From contig OX031065.1 of the NCBI GenBank assembly GCA_943736015.1, forward strand, positions 38,888,427-38,952,426: a stretch of DNA of 64,000 bases, read 5' to 3'. Positions 1 through 11,622 of the stretch are shown piece by piece (within the stretch, counting starts at the first letter, position 1; each line of letters begins with the position of its first letter). The DNA comes from Tridacna crocea (lineage: Eukaryota > Mollusca > Bivalvia > Cardiida > Cardiidae). The translations under genes and the position numbers were made by a program. Below the pieces are notes generated by a model that was not told the DNA's origin, did no database searches, and worked only from the letters and a program-made list of their open reading frames with translations.

Positions 1-79
1 CATATCAAAAGAGGGGTTTGAATTTGCTTTTTTTACAACAGACTTCGGTACACTACTCTTCCGGTCCAATATCGATATT

Positions 80-172
80 GCCTCGTTTTGAAAAATCCGT
101 ATTGGACTCAAGCCTCGTTTTGAAAAATCCGTATTGGACTCAAGCCTCGTTTTGAAAAATCTCTATTGGACT
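80..172. repeat. 32-bp tandem repeat, three units
   Basis: Unit starts GCCTCGTTTTGAAAAATC and runs through TATTGGACTC. Units at 80-111, 112-143 and 144-172, nearly identical, so a young local expansion. Confidence 0.9.
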
Positions 173-1084
173 CTACAGCGTCTAATACAGGCTAAGATAT
201 TCTGTACTCACGTGGTAGTATTAAAGCTATTTCATTAGACGTTAAATTGTAGGTGTAAAATAAAAGCATGTATTACCGGGTAAAAATCGGGCTTTAAGGG
301 GAGAAAATGTGTATTAATCACGAACTTCGCGCGACGTTAACGCACAGCTTTGTACCATTAATATCCTCGATTCGGGCCTATCTTGTAAACAACGTTTGTC
401 CTTGTCAGATTTTCCTTAGACTCAAACCATGAAACTGTTGGAACTTGTTCTATATTAGATCCTTTTTATGGAATGTCATTGATGATATTAGTACACCACG
501 AACAAAATTTTGCACAGGATCTCAGTTTAACCGAGGTCTGAACAAAGAATCACCCGGGAAATGTACTCTAAACCAGCTACATCCCACCCACATTTTAACG
601 TGATCGGTAGTTCCCTCACTTGAAGTAGATCGAACCCTCTGACGTCTTTCAGTTACAGAAATTCATATCCAATCATTCACCCTAGTTGAAGGAATCTGAA
701 AAGAAATCCTGGCCCAGAACCTCCGTGTTGACAGAAGTTGGTGCATTTCAGTTCGGTGCCTTAATTTTAAAATTGAGACAAACTTATATTTAAACCCTGC
801 ACATGTTTAAGGCTAATCTTTACGGATACAAAGACCTACACACGATAGCATTGTCGGATGTTATGTATTCCCAATAAAGAAATAGATATCGACAAAATTC
901 TTCAAAACATACCATTGTTTACAGATTTACCACGAAGGCTCCAGCTCGTGAGTTACCGGATGTGTTTAGGGCACAAATTTCCATTGACAAGTTTTAAAGC
1001 CAGTTCCCCTGATTACCACCCGTATTATATACTATAAAAGCCTGTCTTGGTGGCCACTTCTGTTCACCTAGCGACATTTAATAA
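173..1084. other. No gene or repeat recognised
   Basis: AT-rich sequence without long ORFs, clear splice-bounded coding signal or inverted repeats that I can see. Confidence 0.5.
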
Positions 1085-1600
1085 TCCAGTACCACTAATC
1101 ACGAGTTTTAACAAACCTGTCGTAAAAATGGTGGAAAAACGAAAAAAGAATCCGTATAAATTGCATTTTCTCTTTTCCTGCAATATTTTCTAGCCTTCCA
1201 AAAATAAATTTTAATTTTGGGGTTACCTTTGTGTTGTTGTTTGCAAACGCTTTAAATTGGACTAGTGTAACATATTGTCGCATGTTAAGGACTGATGCAA
1301 ACGTTTAAAACATATCCAAATATCCAAAGACAGTAAAATATTGAAACGGATCTGTGCGAAACAAACACATCTAGCAGGCTTTTTACCCGAAACTCAGAGT
1401 TTTAACGACCCTAAAGAAAAACGTGTCTGAAAAGATTGTAGGAAAAGTAGAAAATTATGGTAATCAGCATTTTCTCCATTTCCCATAATGTTTTACCCTC
1501 ACGAGGACAAAAAAACACATTCTAAGCTATACTTAATTTTTGTCAGCAAATGCTTTCAATAAATTCGAGTCCATAACGTTGTTGTTTGGCAGAGAGTTAA
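1085..1600. mobile_element. Two old P1 MITE copies
   Basis: About 1085-1288 and 1395-1600. Both keep the P1 order (GACCCT head, eroded GCATTTTCTC hairpin, GCAAATGCTTTC-like tail) but the hairpin arms no longer pair well. The second ends GGCAGAGAGTTAA. Confidence 0.6.
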
Positions 1601-1734
1601 AAAAACACAACAATCCAGTAGGAGCTTGCCAAATACTGGTTCGACCTGTACTCATAAAATCGACCTATTTGTCCTGTAGCGGACCACTTTCGCCACCATG
1701 TTTTTGAATGCATCTAATATAATGCAAGGTCTGG

Positions 1735-3360
1735 CAAAACAGGGTTGCATTTCTGTGACGCATGATTTCAAGCAAGTAATCATTTAATTATGGATCCGTA
1801 ATGTTCTTATTTTATGTCTGGCATTTTCCAACAAGTAATGCAAAAATTGGGAACTAAACAATATAGGTCATCTGTATATATTCCTGGTGTCAAGGTTCCC
1901 TTTAAAAGTTACACCAGACCTAAAAAATATGATAAGGTCATATTGCTTAGACACACCAAAGGATAAGGATGAAGATATACATCTTTACTCTTTGCATTAA
2001 GGGACTCTGTTCCGGAATCTCTTGGTTTTAGTGAGCTTATTTTTGGCAGCACAATTCGTGGGCCTCAAACACTTTTAAAAGAAACATTTCTTTCAAAAGA
2101 AGACTCTTCTTTACATTTACTTTGGTACACGTCTTACTTTAGAAACATATTATTTAAAGCTTGTGTGGTGTCAAAAACAAATTTAGAGAAAACTCAATGT
2201 AAAATTAAAAAAAGATGTGTCAAGAATATTGAAGAAAGAAATTATGAACTTAAAGATAAAGTTTTAAATCTTGCACCAGTTCCTGATAGGCCTCTACAAG
2301 CGAGATATTTTGGTCCTTATTCTATAAAGAAAAATGCCGGTGACTTAAATTACGTGATATATGTATAACAATTCCTGACAGGCGAAAGCAAACGTAATTA
2401 TGTCATAAAAATATGTTAAACGATTATGTTGGGATAATTCAAATATTTCACCAAAAATGTAGTTTCCTTTGTCCCTCAAAATCAAAATCACATTCACCAT
2501 GAAGACATACATTGTGAAGAAATGGGCTTTGACAAATCTAACCCAATTTGTTTAAAACTTCAAAATTCTGACATTTTAAGAAATTTAGATAAAAACTTTC
2601 ACATTTAGATAGAAATAAAAAAGACGAATTAATAAAGTTAATTTCTGAATATGAGAACCTGTTCCCTGATATTCCAACACGGACAAATACATTAAACCAT
2701 GATGAGGACATTGAAAATTAATTCAAAACCAGTGAAACAACATCCGTATCTAATGAATCCCAAGAAATTGGAACATCGTACAAAGGAAACCAAGTATCTG
2801 TTGGACAATGACTTTACTGAATCTAGTTAAAGAGAATTGAGTTCTCTCGTTATTCTTGTACCAAAGCCAGATGGAACTGTTCGTAGAAAAGTTTAATACT
2901 GTGACCAAGACTGATTCCATTGCCAAGAGTACATGAGGGCATTGATAATATTGGACAAGCAAAGTACATTATCAATTTGATCTTTTAAAGGGATTTTGGC
3001 CAAGTCCTCTCACTGAAAGAGCTAAAGAGATCTCTGCATTTGTAACTCCTGATGGGCTTTATCAGTACAAGGTTATAATTATGCCTTTTGGGATGAAAAG
3101 CTCTCCAGCAACATTTCGAAGTTTTATCAACATGTTAATATCTGGATTGGACAACTGTAGGGCCTACATCAATGACGTCATCATTCACAGCGATGAAAGG
3201 GATGAACATCTGAAGACTATCGGAGAATTTTTGACCGACTGAACAAAGCCAAATTAACAATTAATCTTGTTAAAAGTGAATTTTGTCATGCTAGTTTAAC
3301 ATTTTTATATCATGTTGTTGGACAAGGAAACAAAAGCAGGAAATTTAAATCTGTGGAAGT
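1735..3360 (+). mobile_element. Fossil Ty3/gypsy-type retrotransposon pol remnant, integrase before RT (Gmr1-like order)
   Basis: Integrase core and C-terminal part lie at about 1790-2370 (including a QARYFGPY-type motif). Reverse transcriptase lies at about 2600-3350 (PKPDGTVR, MPFGMKSSPATF and AYI-DV motifs recognisable). Integrase therefore precedes RT, the reverse of ordinary gypsy elements and the order known for the Gmr1-like group. No LTRs found. The element is old and broken, with many interruptions. Confidence 0.75.
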
Positions 3361-3379
3361 ATAGCTGTTTCCACGTTGA

Positions 3380-4095
3380 AAACAATTTCTCCTTTTCCTA
3401 CCATGTCTGTTGAGCTTTTATCCACTTTTTCCTTGAAAAGATAATTTCGAAATTGACCTTCAACCTTGCTTCCTGACAAAACAAGCACGGGTAGGTGCCA
3501 TTTCTATTTTTTGTTATTGTTTATAATTATAATCGCTATTAGTGTGAAAACTTTTAGAAAATTACATCCGTTAGAAAGTACGTACTTTTTAAAGATTAAC
3601 CCTTAATTCGATCTCCCTTTTTTACCCAATGGTCCATATATAACATGCGTATTTTTACATTAAAACCCAGCCTTTCATATATATGGTTCATTTAAATGAT
3701 GTACATTTGTATATTTTTCTTTTAATTTTCCTGTTTAACTGACTACGAAAGAAAAACGCTATAAATCTATTATAAGCTGAATTTTAGGACTGTATATATA
3801 TTTTTCAAAGGCACCTGTACCCTCACCTTTTTTTAATGTAATCTCCTAGGGACATGATGTGCTTTGTATGTGCAAAGTTTTAAAAAATCTGCCCCTATTT
3901 GTCATATGCGCCCTAAAGTAGGTTGCGGCATTTCTTTTCAGCAGGCAATAAGTTAATGGGAAATCAATTTATTCTTATTTTTTTTGTACTCATGCGGACA
4001 AAATTGACACTAAAACCTATTCCTAGCAAACTTATTAACGTAATCTCTAATATACTTGCAACCTAGACGGCAGGTCAAAGTAAAGTTTTAAATTG
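3380..4095. other. No gene recognised
   Basis: AT-rich spacer between the fossil pol remnant and the foldback at 4100. No ORF of note. Confidence 0.5.
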
Positions 4096-4099
4096 CAGA

Positions 4100-4745
4100 G
4101 AGCGAAAATAAGGACATTCGAACCTGCAGTATGATCTTGGATCTAAACTGCTTCCTTGCTTAGTCAAGCATTTTACCCTTATCCTGCTAAATAACTAAAT
4201 AATCTAAAGGTTAGGGTTGTGGGGTTAGGGTTAGGGCTTGTGGGGTTAAAAAAGGTGGTCTTGTGGGGTTGTTTGGGTGTATTGAATAAAGAGCAATTCG
4301 ACCTCACAAAGTCCATCTCGTTAGACCGTCCGTTCGTCCTACCATACGTCTGGTTAGCTGTCTGTCATGTCTTACCTCAATTAAAACTCTTTCAATGACT
4401 GAAACTACATCCCACTCAAATTAAAAAAAGATTTCTATTCTAACTCTTTGGCTTCTAAGCGAGACTCGCTGACCTTTTGCAGACAGTGTAGATCAAGATT
4501 AGACTGCACAAAACGTGCAATCTGATCTTTGATGTACATTGTCCGATGAAGAGATATCATTACCCAAAACAAGTGTTTGAAACAGCAATATTTGGGTTAT
4601 CAATGTAGAATTTAACAAAAAAAAAAAAACCCAAATAATTTTAGTTATTTAGCAGGATATGGGTAAAACGGTTGACTAAGCAAGCAAACAGTTAAGATCC
4701 AAAATCTGATTACGGTCAGGATATGTTCCTGTTTTTGCCTATGAA
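4100..4745. repeat. Composite foldback with long inverted arms around a P3 palindrome
   Basis: Left arm about 4100-4205 (TTGGATCTAAACTGCTTCC, CTTGCTTAGTCAAGC, TTATCCTGCTAAATAACT) is repeated inverted at about 4640-4745. The interior holds a P3 palindrome (about 4485-4555) and G-rich repeats (4209-4265). Confidence 0.8.
4209..4265 (+). repeat. Short TTAGGG-like / TGTGGGG repeats
   Basis: Three TTAGGG units interspersed with TTGTGGGG inside the foldback. Too short to call a telomere remnant. Confidence 0.6.
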
Positions 4746-4795
4746 GCTGAAACAGTCACTCTTTTAACTTTTTTTCTGCATAATATTAAACCCTT

Positions 4796-4891
4796 ATCCT
4801 GCTAAATAAGGATTGTTTGGTAAAGGGTCAGGATTGTTTGGTAGAGGGTCAGGATTGTTTGGTAAAGGGTCAGGATTGTTTGGTAGAGGGT
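4796..4891 (+). repeat. 21-bp tandem array made from a P1 end, fused to a P3 end
   Basis: Four units of AGGATTGTTTGGTAAAGGGT(C), alternating TAAAGGG/TAGAGGG (a 42-bp higher-order period), from 4808. They follow directly on CCTTATCCTGCTAAATA, the terminal sequence of the P3/foldback family. Confidence 0.85.
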
Positions 4892-4998
4892 TAAAATTCA
4901 TTCTGTCTAACAACAGACTATAAATAATTAACTAAATTGGTCCTTGGATATTTAGGAAAAAAGAGCCACAGCAAAAAGTTTTATCGATGTCAGCCTGT

Positions 4999-5275
4999 GC
5001 CGGTGTAATGCAGAAAAAATGACCCCCATTACAAAATGACCCCCGGGTCATTTCTCGACGTAGAGGAATGACCCATAGGTCATTTTTCGACGTAGAAAAA
5101 TGACCCGGGTCATTATTCTACGTCGAGAAATGACTCATTTTTCGACGTAGAAAAAATGACCCGGGTCATTATTCTACGTCGAGAAATGACCCATGACCCA
5201 TGGGTCATTCCTCTACGTCGAGAAATGACCATGGGTCATTTTGTAATGGAGGTCATTTCTCTGCATTACACCGGC
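4999..5275. mobile_element. Palindromic element of GACCCGGGTCAT modules
   Basis: Terminal inverted repeat GCCGGTGTAATGCAG at both ends. The interior is built of alternating ATGACCCGGGTCATT and TCTACGTCGAGAAATGACC words in both orientations. A second, more decayed copy lies at 60639-60826. Confidence 0.85.
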
Positions 5276-5314
5276 TCCGTAGACTAACATTGATTGATAG
5301 GTTTTGCAGATGCA

Positions 5315-5518
5315 TTAAATCATTACCAAATGTCAATATTTCAGGCTTGTCCAAATCAAAAGCATTTGCAGACGACAAAACAGGATTGACTGAAAATTTG
5401 AAATTTGTTTTGTGAAGGGTATAAAACATTGTGGGAAAAGGAGAAAATGCTGGTTACCAGCATTTTCTCCTTTTCCCATAATGTTTTCTAAAGTAGGGAT
5501 TGTGTGGTAATGGGTTAA
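5315..5518 (-). mobile_element. P1 MITE, well preserved hairpin
   Basis: TTAA at both ends; hairpin around GAGAAAATGCTGGTTACC at about 5427-5492. In reverse orientation relative to most copies (GCAGACGACAAAA tail first). Confidence 0.85.
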
Positions 5519-7070
5519 GTCTTCTTTTTTACAGGTAATGAACTAAATCGTTAAAGGCTGAAAATAGCTATTTACAAAGTACACTCAGCAAAACTTCTAA
5601 CAGGTCATTAGTTTCTCCTGTAAATTTGACTAATAGGCAGGTAAATAAAACAGCTGATAATATATGTCTGGACGGTTTGATCCCATTTGTTTCTTATTTT
5701 GATTTTACAGACTAAAATATAAATGTGGGACAAATAGGAAGCTGCACAGGTAAGAGTGCAGGTAAACCTTGCCTGGGCCGAATTACAACTATATTCTGTA
5801 AAAATACCAGTAGTTATAGGCAAATCTGTATGAAAGAATAAAAAATTCTATATGTGATTTAGAGTAATTGCAAAGTTTTTTTTTTTAACTACAACCATTA
5901 GAATTAAGGGTGGGGGTATGTTTGTAAACTTACAATTGAAGTCATTTACAATAGTAATTATTCTGCGGTTTCTAAAAGGTGGAAACGTGCTTGGATAAAG
6001 AGATATTTCTTTAATTTGATCTATGTTCTACACTGTGCAAGACTACAGCCTACCAAATTACAATGTTTGATACAGACTTTATTCACACTTACCCTTATAT
6101 AATCCTTAATCCACACAGGTAAATGCTTTTTTTTAGGTTAAAAAGAAAAGGGTACATTACTGACATTTTGCCAGCAATAAGGAAAAACATAAAGATTATT
6201 TTCAGCACAAAAACATAAAATAAGAGAAAGAACGTGAAGTTTTCCGTTACATCATTTATTTTTTTTTCAGTTTTCAATGTTAAGTGAATGGATATTTAAA
6301 AACTTTATTTCATAACACATGATAACAGTTTGTATACAAGTTATCTTCAAACTTAGGCTGGAGTATGCATTTATACAGGTCAGTTATTCTCACAAAAATA
6401 AAAATCAAGACTGAATGAACTGTCTCTTTTCTGGAAAGCGGATGCTAGAGCAGGTCTACGGGGAATTTCGGCTTAAATATGGCTTTTTAGAAGTCGTGTT
6501 GAGTTTATACGATAAGGAAAAAAATCAAACAAGATCACTCGATAGTAAAATGCCAACGGGGTGTAACGTCCATGTAACCTTTACAATACAATACTAGTAG
6601 CTCCCCTTGACATGGTGATTAATCGTGCCTTGATTTGGAATCATAAAATTAACTCCTACTACAAAAGTTGTGTCACCGGTAACTTTTTGATAAATCGAAA
6701 AGAGAGGGGAAAATCACCCTGAATCCTGCTAGGCTGCTGTTTCCAAAACAAAACGTAAGTTTTGAGGTTTACTTTTCTGAGAAGGTGTACAAAGTGATAT
6801 CGTGAGTCATGATTTTTTTTGTTGGTACTCTTCGTACACACTCACCCTCGCAAAATCAAAGTAAAAATGGTCATTGACTGATTGTAGACCATCTATTTTG
6901 AGGTGAAAGTCAGCAAATAGTTCCCGGGGACAAAAGGAAAAAGTTACCCTCGCTTTGTCATGAAATGATCTTATTGTATTAACATCACTTATATTTTAAA
7001 CCTGTCTCCATGTCTTTTTCCTTTAAAACAGTGTTTCAAGGTGGGTGGTATCATACCTTGTGTGATGATT
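5519..7070. other. No gene recognised
   Basis: AT-rich. The several 60-70-codon frames here are low-complexity or repeat-like with no splice or domain support. Confidence 0.5.
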
Positions 7071-7341
7071 TTATTAGTTGCACGGTCAGGTGGCAGGGAC
7101 CTTGGAAACTTGTTCACGGCTGCCTGGCGATTCTTATTATACTGCAAAGAATTTCTCGTGGTCTGATTGGATAATTTACCCCAAACATATATAATCATGT
7201 ACACTGGAAAGCCCCACGTGAAAGCATTTTCCCATACAGGAGCCTCGTATACATGGCCAGACTATCAACATAACATCCAAAATGGTGGCGTCTATCAAGA
7301 TTAAAATCAAGATTATGCACCAAGCTGCACATTTTAGCACC

Positions 7342-7868
7342 TATTACCAAGGTTTTAGTGACGTTACTTCCCAGTGACGTCAGTTTTGATTGAATTGAGT
7401 CACTCATTAGGGAAATTCTACTTCGTCAGCGCACTCAAGTTTTTAAACAAAAAAACAAAAACAAAAACAAAACAGGTAAAATTCGCTTAGCAAACCTTTG
7501 AACGGTAAAACTTTGCAGTATAATAAATTCGTTGTACAGTCAGATGGCAGGGGACTTGGAAACTTGTTCATAGCTGTGGTGAATCATGTCGAAGCTTGGG
7601 GCGACATGATTCACCACAGCCGTGAACAAGTTTCCAAGTCCACTGCCACCTGACAGTAGTATACAACTAATAATGTCGTCCGATACCGCGGGCGAGGTGG
7701 CATAATTAGCCACTGCCGTGAACAGCTTTCCAAGTCACCGCCACTGACCATATAATGGACTTATTTTTGCTGTCGAAATAGAATTTCCTTTCTGAGTGCA
7801 TCTATGCAATAAGAACTGACGTCAATGAGAACTGACGTCACTGAAACCTTGGTATAGGTAGTTTCAGG
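7342..7868. mobile_element. Foldback element with CRE-like TGACGTCA sites and an inner hairpin
   Basis: Outer arms about 7342-7440 and 7775-7868 (ACCAAGGTTTTAGTGACGT against its complement). Inner hairpin 7531-7667 with about 50-bp arms (GGACTTGGAAACTTGTTCA). A solo arm of the inner hairpin lies at about 7075-7130 and another piece at about 7700-7755. Confidence 0.8.
7375..7382. promoter_or_regulatory. CRE-type palindrome TGACGTCA (three sites)
   Basis: Exact TGACGTCA at 7375-7382, 7817-7824 and 7833-7840, in the arms of the foldback. Two more lie at 50496-50503 and 50518-50525. Whether CREB/ATF proteins bind here is inference. Confidence 0.35.
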
Positions 7869-7869
7869 T

Positions 7870-8595
7870 CAATACGGACCCACTGAATTTTGAAATATCA
7901 CAAAAATGCCTTAGTTTTTATCTTTTAAATTTGCAGAGTTAATTGTATTACCTTTACCAACTCTGGGAAAATTTTTCAAATTTTTTGATGACTTACTTTG
8001 ACATTTTTACATTCACTGCAATGTTTAAATGCATGAACAAAACAGCTTAATAACATTTGGAAGGTTGAAGGCTAAAGACATAGGTGTTACCGGTTTATGA
8101 AAATAATTCTCATGCAAGTAGAGTAACTGGTCGTCTACTGTTTGAATAGCAAAACCATAAACCATAAACTTTCGAGGGCCAAATCTCGTCTTTTATTTGG
8201 GTTTTATTTACGTTATTCAAAATTGGAGACGTACATGTTTAAACTTTGTTTTCTTTTCCAAGTCTAACAATAAATGATTTCATGAAACCCAGTCAAACTT
8301 TGGCTCACATCATGTGGTATAGAATACAACAATAAGATAAAGAAGAGTGAATTATATGAATAGGTCCATAAGTTCCATAAACAAGCTCCAACGTATTGTT
8401 GTTGCTGAATTTTTACGATCAACAAGGACACAATTGTCTTTTAGATTATCGCCCCTTGAGTGTGATCAAAATACCACTGAGGTAATATTAGGCGATCTGA
8501 AAATTATAGCGACAAACAACACACAACAAGCAATGAAAAACCACTGCACTATCGGTCTGAGAGACAGACACTCTTTTATATAGTCTCCAAAAGTG
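7870..8595. other. No gene recognised
   Basis: Includes a 78-codon frame (8347-8583) without recognisable features. Confidence 0.45.
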
Positions 8596-9040
8596 TGATC
8601 GGAGCGCCACCATCGTCACTGGATCGTAACGGAGCGCTATCACATCGCCACTTGATCGTAACAGAGTGCTATCATATCGCCACTTGATCGTACGGGAGCG
8701 CGATCATATCGCTACTTGATCGTAACGTAGCGCTACTGCATCTCTATCGGAACACATAGGAGCGCAATAACCGGCATACTGTAGGAACATCTGCGCTCTT
8801 GAGCGATCCGATAGCGTTCCATTTACGATGTTTATGTTCAAGTTGCGTTTCGATAGCGATTCAAGCGATTAAGTAGTGATTTGACGGCATTCTGACTAGA
8901 AAGCCACAGATCTTTGTGCAAGGGAGTAGACTGGTGGCGATCTTGGCGATCCGCTAAAGGTCTGTTAGCTTTCTTGGCGCTCTACATGGCGATCTACGGC
9001 GCTCAGTGAGAGCGCCGTGGATCGCGGTCAAGTGGAATGG
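8596..9040. repeat. GATCG/AGCGC-rich degenerate tandem region
   Basis: About four 30-33-bp units (GGAGCGCTATCACATCGCC then ACTTGATCGTAAC) at 8600-8730, followed by scattered GCGATC and GGCGCTC words in both orientations to 9040. GC content is higher than the surroundings. Confidence 0.7.
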
Positions 9041-9349
9041 GGGTATAACATTGAATCAATCGGTATATGTTTGTAGGGTGTTTGCTTGTTCAAAGTGGGC
9101 GGGGAAATTCTGCCACGAAGAGGACTCTATTAGACAATGACTTTATTGTAACTAATAACCCGTAATACAAAAAATACATGTAGAAACAAGCATTATACAA
9201 AGTAGATGAGTTACGTCCAATACTTGACCACCTTAAAATCTAAAAAAAAAAAAACAATAAAAGCTGTAACAAAAAGTTTAATATGTTAATTGCATGACGC
9301 TACATTGACATTTAAAAATTGCATCTTTTAACATTTTCCAAACAATACG
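9041..9349. other. No gene recognised
   Basis: AT-rich spacer containing an A-run near 9243. Confidence 0.5.
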
Positions 9350-10120
9350 TAGTTGTAACGACCCTGAAGAAGAAAAAGACTCTTGAAAAGCTCAAAAAGA
9401 AAATTAAAAACGCAAGTTACCAGCATTTTCTCTACCTACAGCAATACAACCTACCCTCTCCAAGACAAATCCCTTCCTATCAATGTCTTATCAATGGGTC
9501 AAAAAGTCTGGGTCAACTAACAATGACAATGACTATATTTACAATTAACAAGGCCATCGGTCGATAATAGAAGAAAATACACTTTAAAAAAATTAAATAT
9601 TATATATGACGTATGAGTTACGTTCCTTTTATTACCCTGCTAATTATTAACCTGATCAAAAATACAGTTAAGCTTTCAATATAGTTTTGCTATTTCATAG
9701 GTACTTATTGTGGAAATTGTCCCTATCAGACAGTGTAGATCTACGATCAGATTGCACGACCTTGATCCTCACTGCCCCCAAGGGTCTGTCAGTAACGCTT
9801 AGCAGTAAAAGGGTTAAGATCGAGCATTGTTCTAAGTCTCAGTATTTACAGTGGAAAACGACCGCTTACAGGAACGTCAAAATGACAATATTTACCATAA
9901 AAACTTGGTTTGAGTGACTTTGAAAAAGAACAGTTGAAACGAACGCCAAATTGACAACACTTATCATAAGAAATTACTTTCAGTGACCTTGACGAAAAAC
10001 AGTTGCAAATATTGAGAGAAAAGGACAAAATGTGGGCTACAGCATTTTCCCCTTTTTTTCAGCAATATTTCTTATTCTTTCCGATGCAAATCCATCATTG
10101 AAGCTACAATGTGTAGCATA
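9350..10120. mobile_element. Degraded P1 and P3 copies
   Basis: Eroded P1 at about 9350-9475 and 9940-10110 (GACCCTGA or GACCTTGA heads, GCATTTTCTC or GCATTTTCCCC hairpin pieces). Between them lies a P3-like copy at about 9636-9820 with CAGTGTAGATCTACGATCAG. Confidence 0.5.
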
Positions 10121-10360
10121 TGTTTTCATTAGGAAATTAGAGATACGAGGGGTGTTCGAAAGCTTTCGGGACAAGTGCTGCCATTCTTTTATGTTTTGAT
10201 ATTTTTTAATGCGTTTTTTGGTAATGATAGCTACCACCATATATTTTATAGGTTGGTTGAAACAAATTTACGAAGATACACGAAACGCGTGATGTATTGT
10301 CACCATAACAACGTCAAGTCGACCTGAGCGGGACACCTTGATGCACCGAATAAAAAGTTG

Positions 10361-10566
10361 TCTTACGAACAAAGTCCGTAACAAAGAAACAAATGAATAA
10401 ATGTAAGGCAGAAATAAGGATCGGAGCGGGATTCGAACTCCGAACTCCCGGACGCAAAGCCAATACCCTAACCACTGAGCCAAAGAGATATCTCCCTGAC
10501 GCAGTAGCCAGGTATTGTATTTAAATCGGGAGTATGCCATGCAGGAAGGAGTGGTCTCCCGTAACA
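10361..10566 (-). repeat. tRNA-derived SINE, copy 1
   Basis: On the minus strand a pol III promoter pair is visible: A box TGGCTCAGTGGTTAG and B box AGTTCGAATCCC. The tRNA-like head is followed by an A/T-rich body with ATTTATTCATTTG. The acceptor stem does not close, so this is not a working tRNA gene. Confidence 0.8.
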
Positions 10567-10681
10567 CACCCCCTCTTAAAGTCATCATTTATTGATGACT
10601 CAAGCCTTATTAGGCAGGAAGTCCGATTTTGGACAACAAATGGGATTAATGGCTCAATGGCCAATCCCGGACGAGCCCCCA

Positions 10682-10887
10682 TCTTACGAACAAGGTCCGT
10701 AACAAAGAAACAAATGAATAAATGCATGGCAGAAATAAGGATCGGAGCGGGATTCGAACTCCGAACTCCCGGACGCAAAGCCAATACCCTAACCACTGAG
10801 CCAAAGAGATATCTCCCTGACGCAGTAGCCAGGTATTGTATTTAAATCGGGAGTATGCCATGCAGGAAGGAGTGGTCTCCCGTAACA
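10682..10887 (-). repeat. tRNA-derived SINE, copy 2
   Basis: Same 206 bp as 10361-10566, no indel, about three differences; offset 321 bp in the same orientation. This points to a very recent local duplication. Confidence 0.85.
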
Positions 10888-10889
10888 TT

Positions 10890-11620
10890 TGTCTTTACAA
10901 ACGTCTGAAATAGTCATGGTTATTCAAAATACCCCAGCTTATGCTCAATGCACCTCTGATGCCTATGTAAGCACGAATTAAAACAGGTTTTGAGGTCTGA
11001 TGATGGAATGTTCCTTGTACATTCCCTGACCACGACGGGGAGGTCATCGACCTCGTCGAAACAGTGACCGCGTCAGTAACGCTTGATTGTGGGGAATAAC
11101 CAAAAATTACACGTTGCGAGTCAGAAGAGTATGGTGGGTGCTCAATAGTGTTACTCTTGGTAGTTGATGAAGTATAAGGTGTGGCGTTGTTGTGGTGTAA
11201 GTTGAATGTGCCAGGTTCTTTTGGTCGTTTGTCCTATACAGCCCTGATCAACTCATGTCGGTGCACCTGAACGAACTTATGGTCGAACCTATGAATCTAT
11301 ATACATGCAACAACGAAATTCTGTTGATGAATCACTGGTTTTACCAACAAATCCTGTCATCGTATACAATAAGAATATCATTTTATGTACAATGTAGTTA
11401 AAAAATCAGAAGACCGTACGTTCGAGTAATACTGTGCTGTGTGTATTTTTATTGTTTCTTAGAGCTGAAAGTTATCAATATGATGTGTTCTTAAGCAATA
11501 CCAAATATAACAGCTATCAAATTCTTATACTGAATGTGTTTTTACACATTTGAATAACATGCCTGAATTTTAGTTTTTTTTTTTTTTCATTCGCCAAGTT
11601 TACGAAAAACCACATGATCG
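10890..11620. other. No gene recognised
   Basis: Contains one short hairpin (GAGGTCATCGACCTCGTCG, about 11040) and AT-rich sequence up to the fossil LTR element. Confidence 0.5.
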
Positions 11621-11622
11621 TT

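Noticed and set aside
4209-4265. Interstitial telomere array
   Set aside because: Only three TTAGGG units mixed with TGTGGGG; better explained as local G-rich slippage.
10420-10505. tRNA gene on the minus strand (A and B boxes present)
   Set aside because: Acceptor stem ends do not pair and the element has a SINE body. Same reasoning for 26588-26690, 27045-27185 and 46570-46720.
10268-10888. ORFs on both strands across the duplicated SINE
   Set aside because: They lie inside a tRNA-derived SINE, and the similarity between them is due to the 206-bp duplication.
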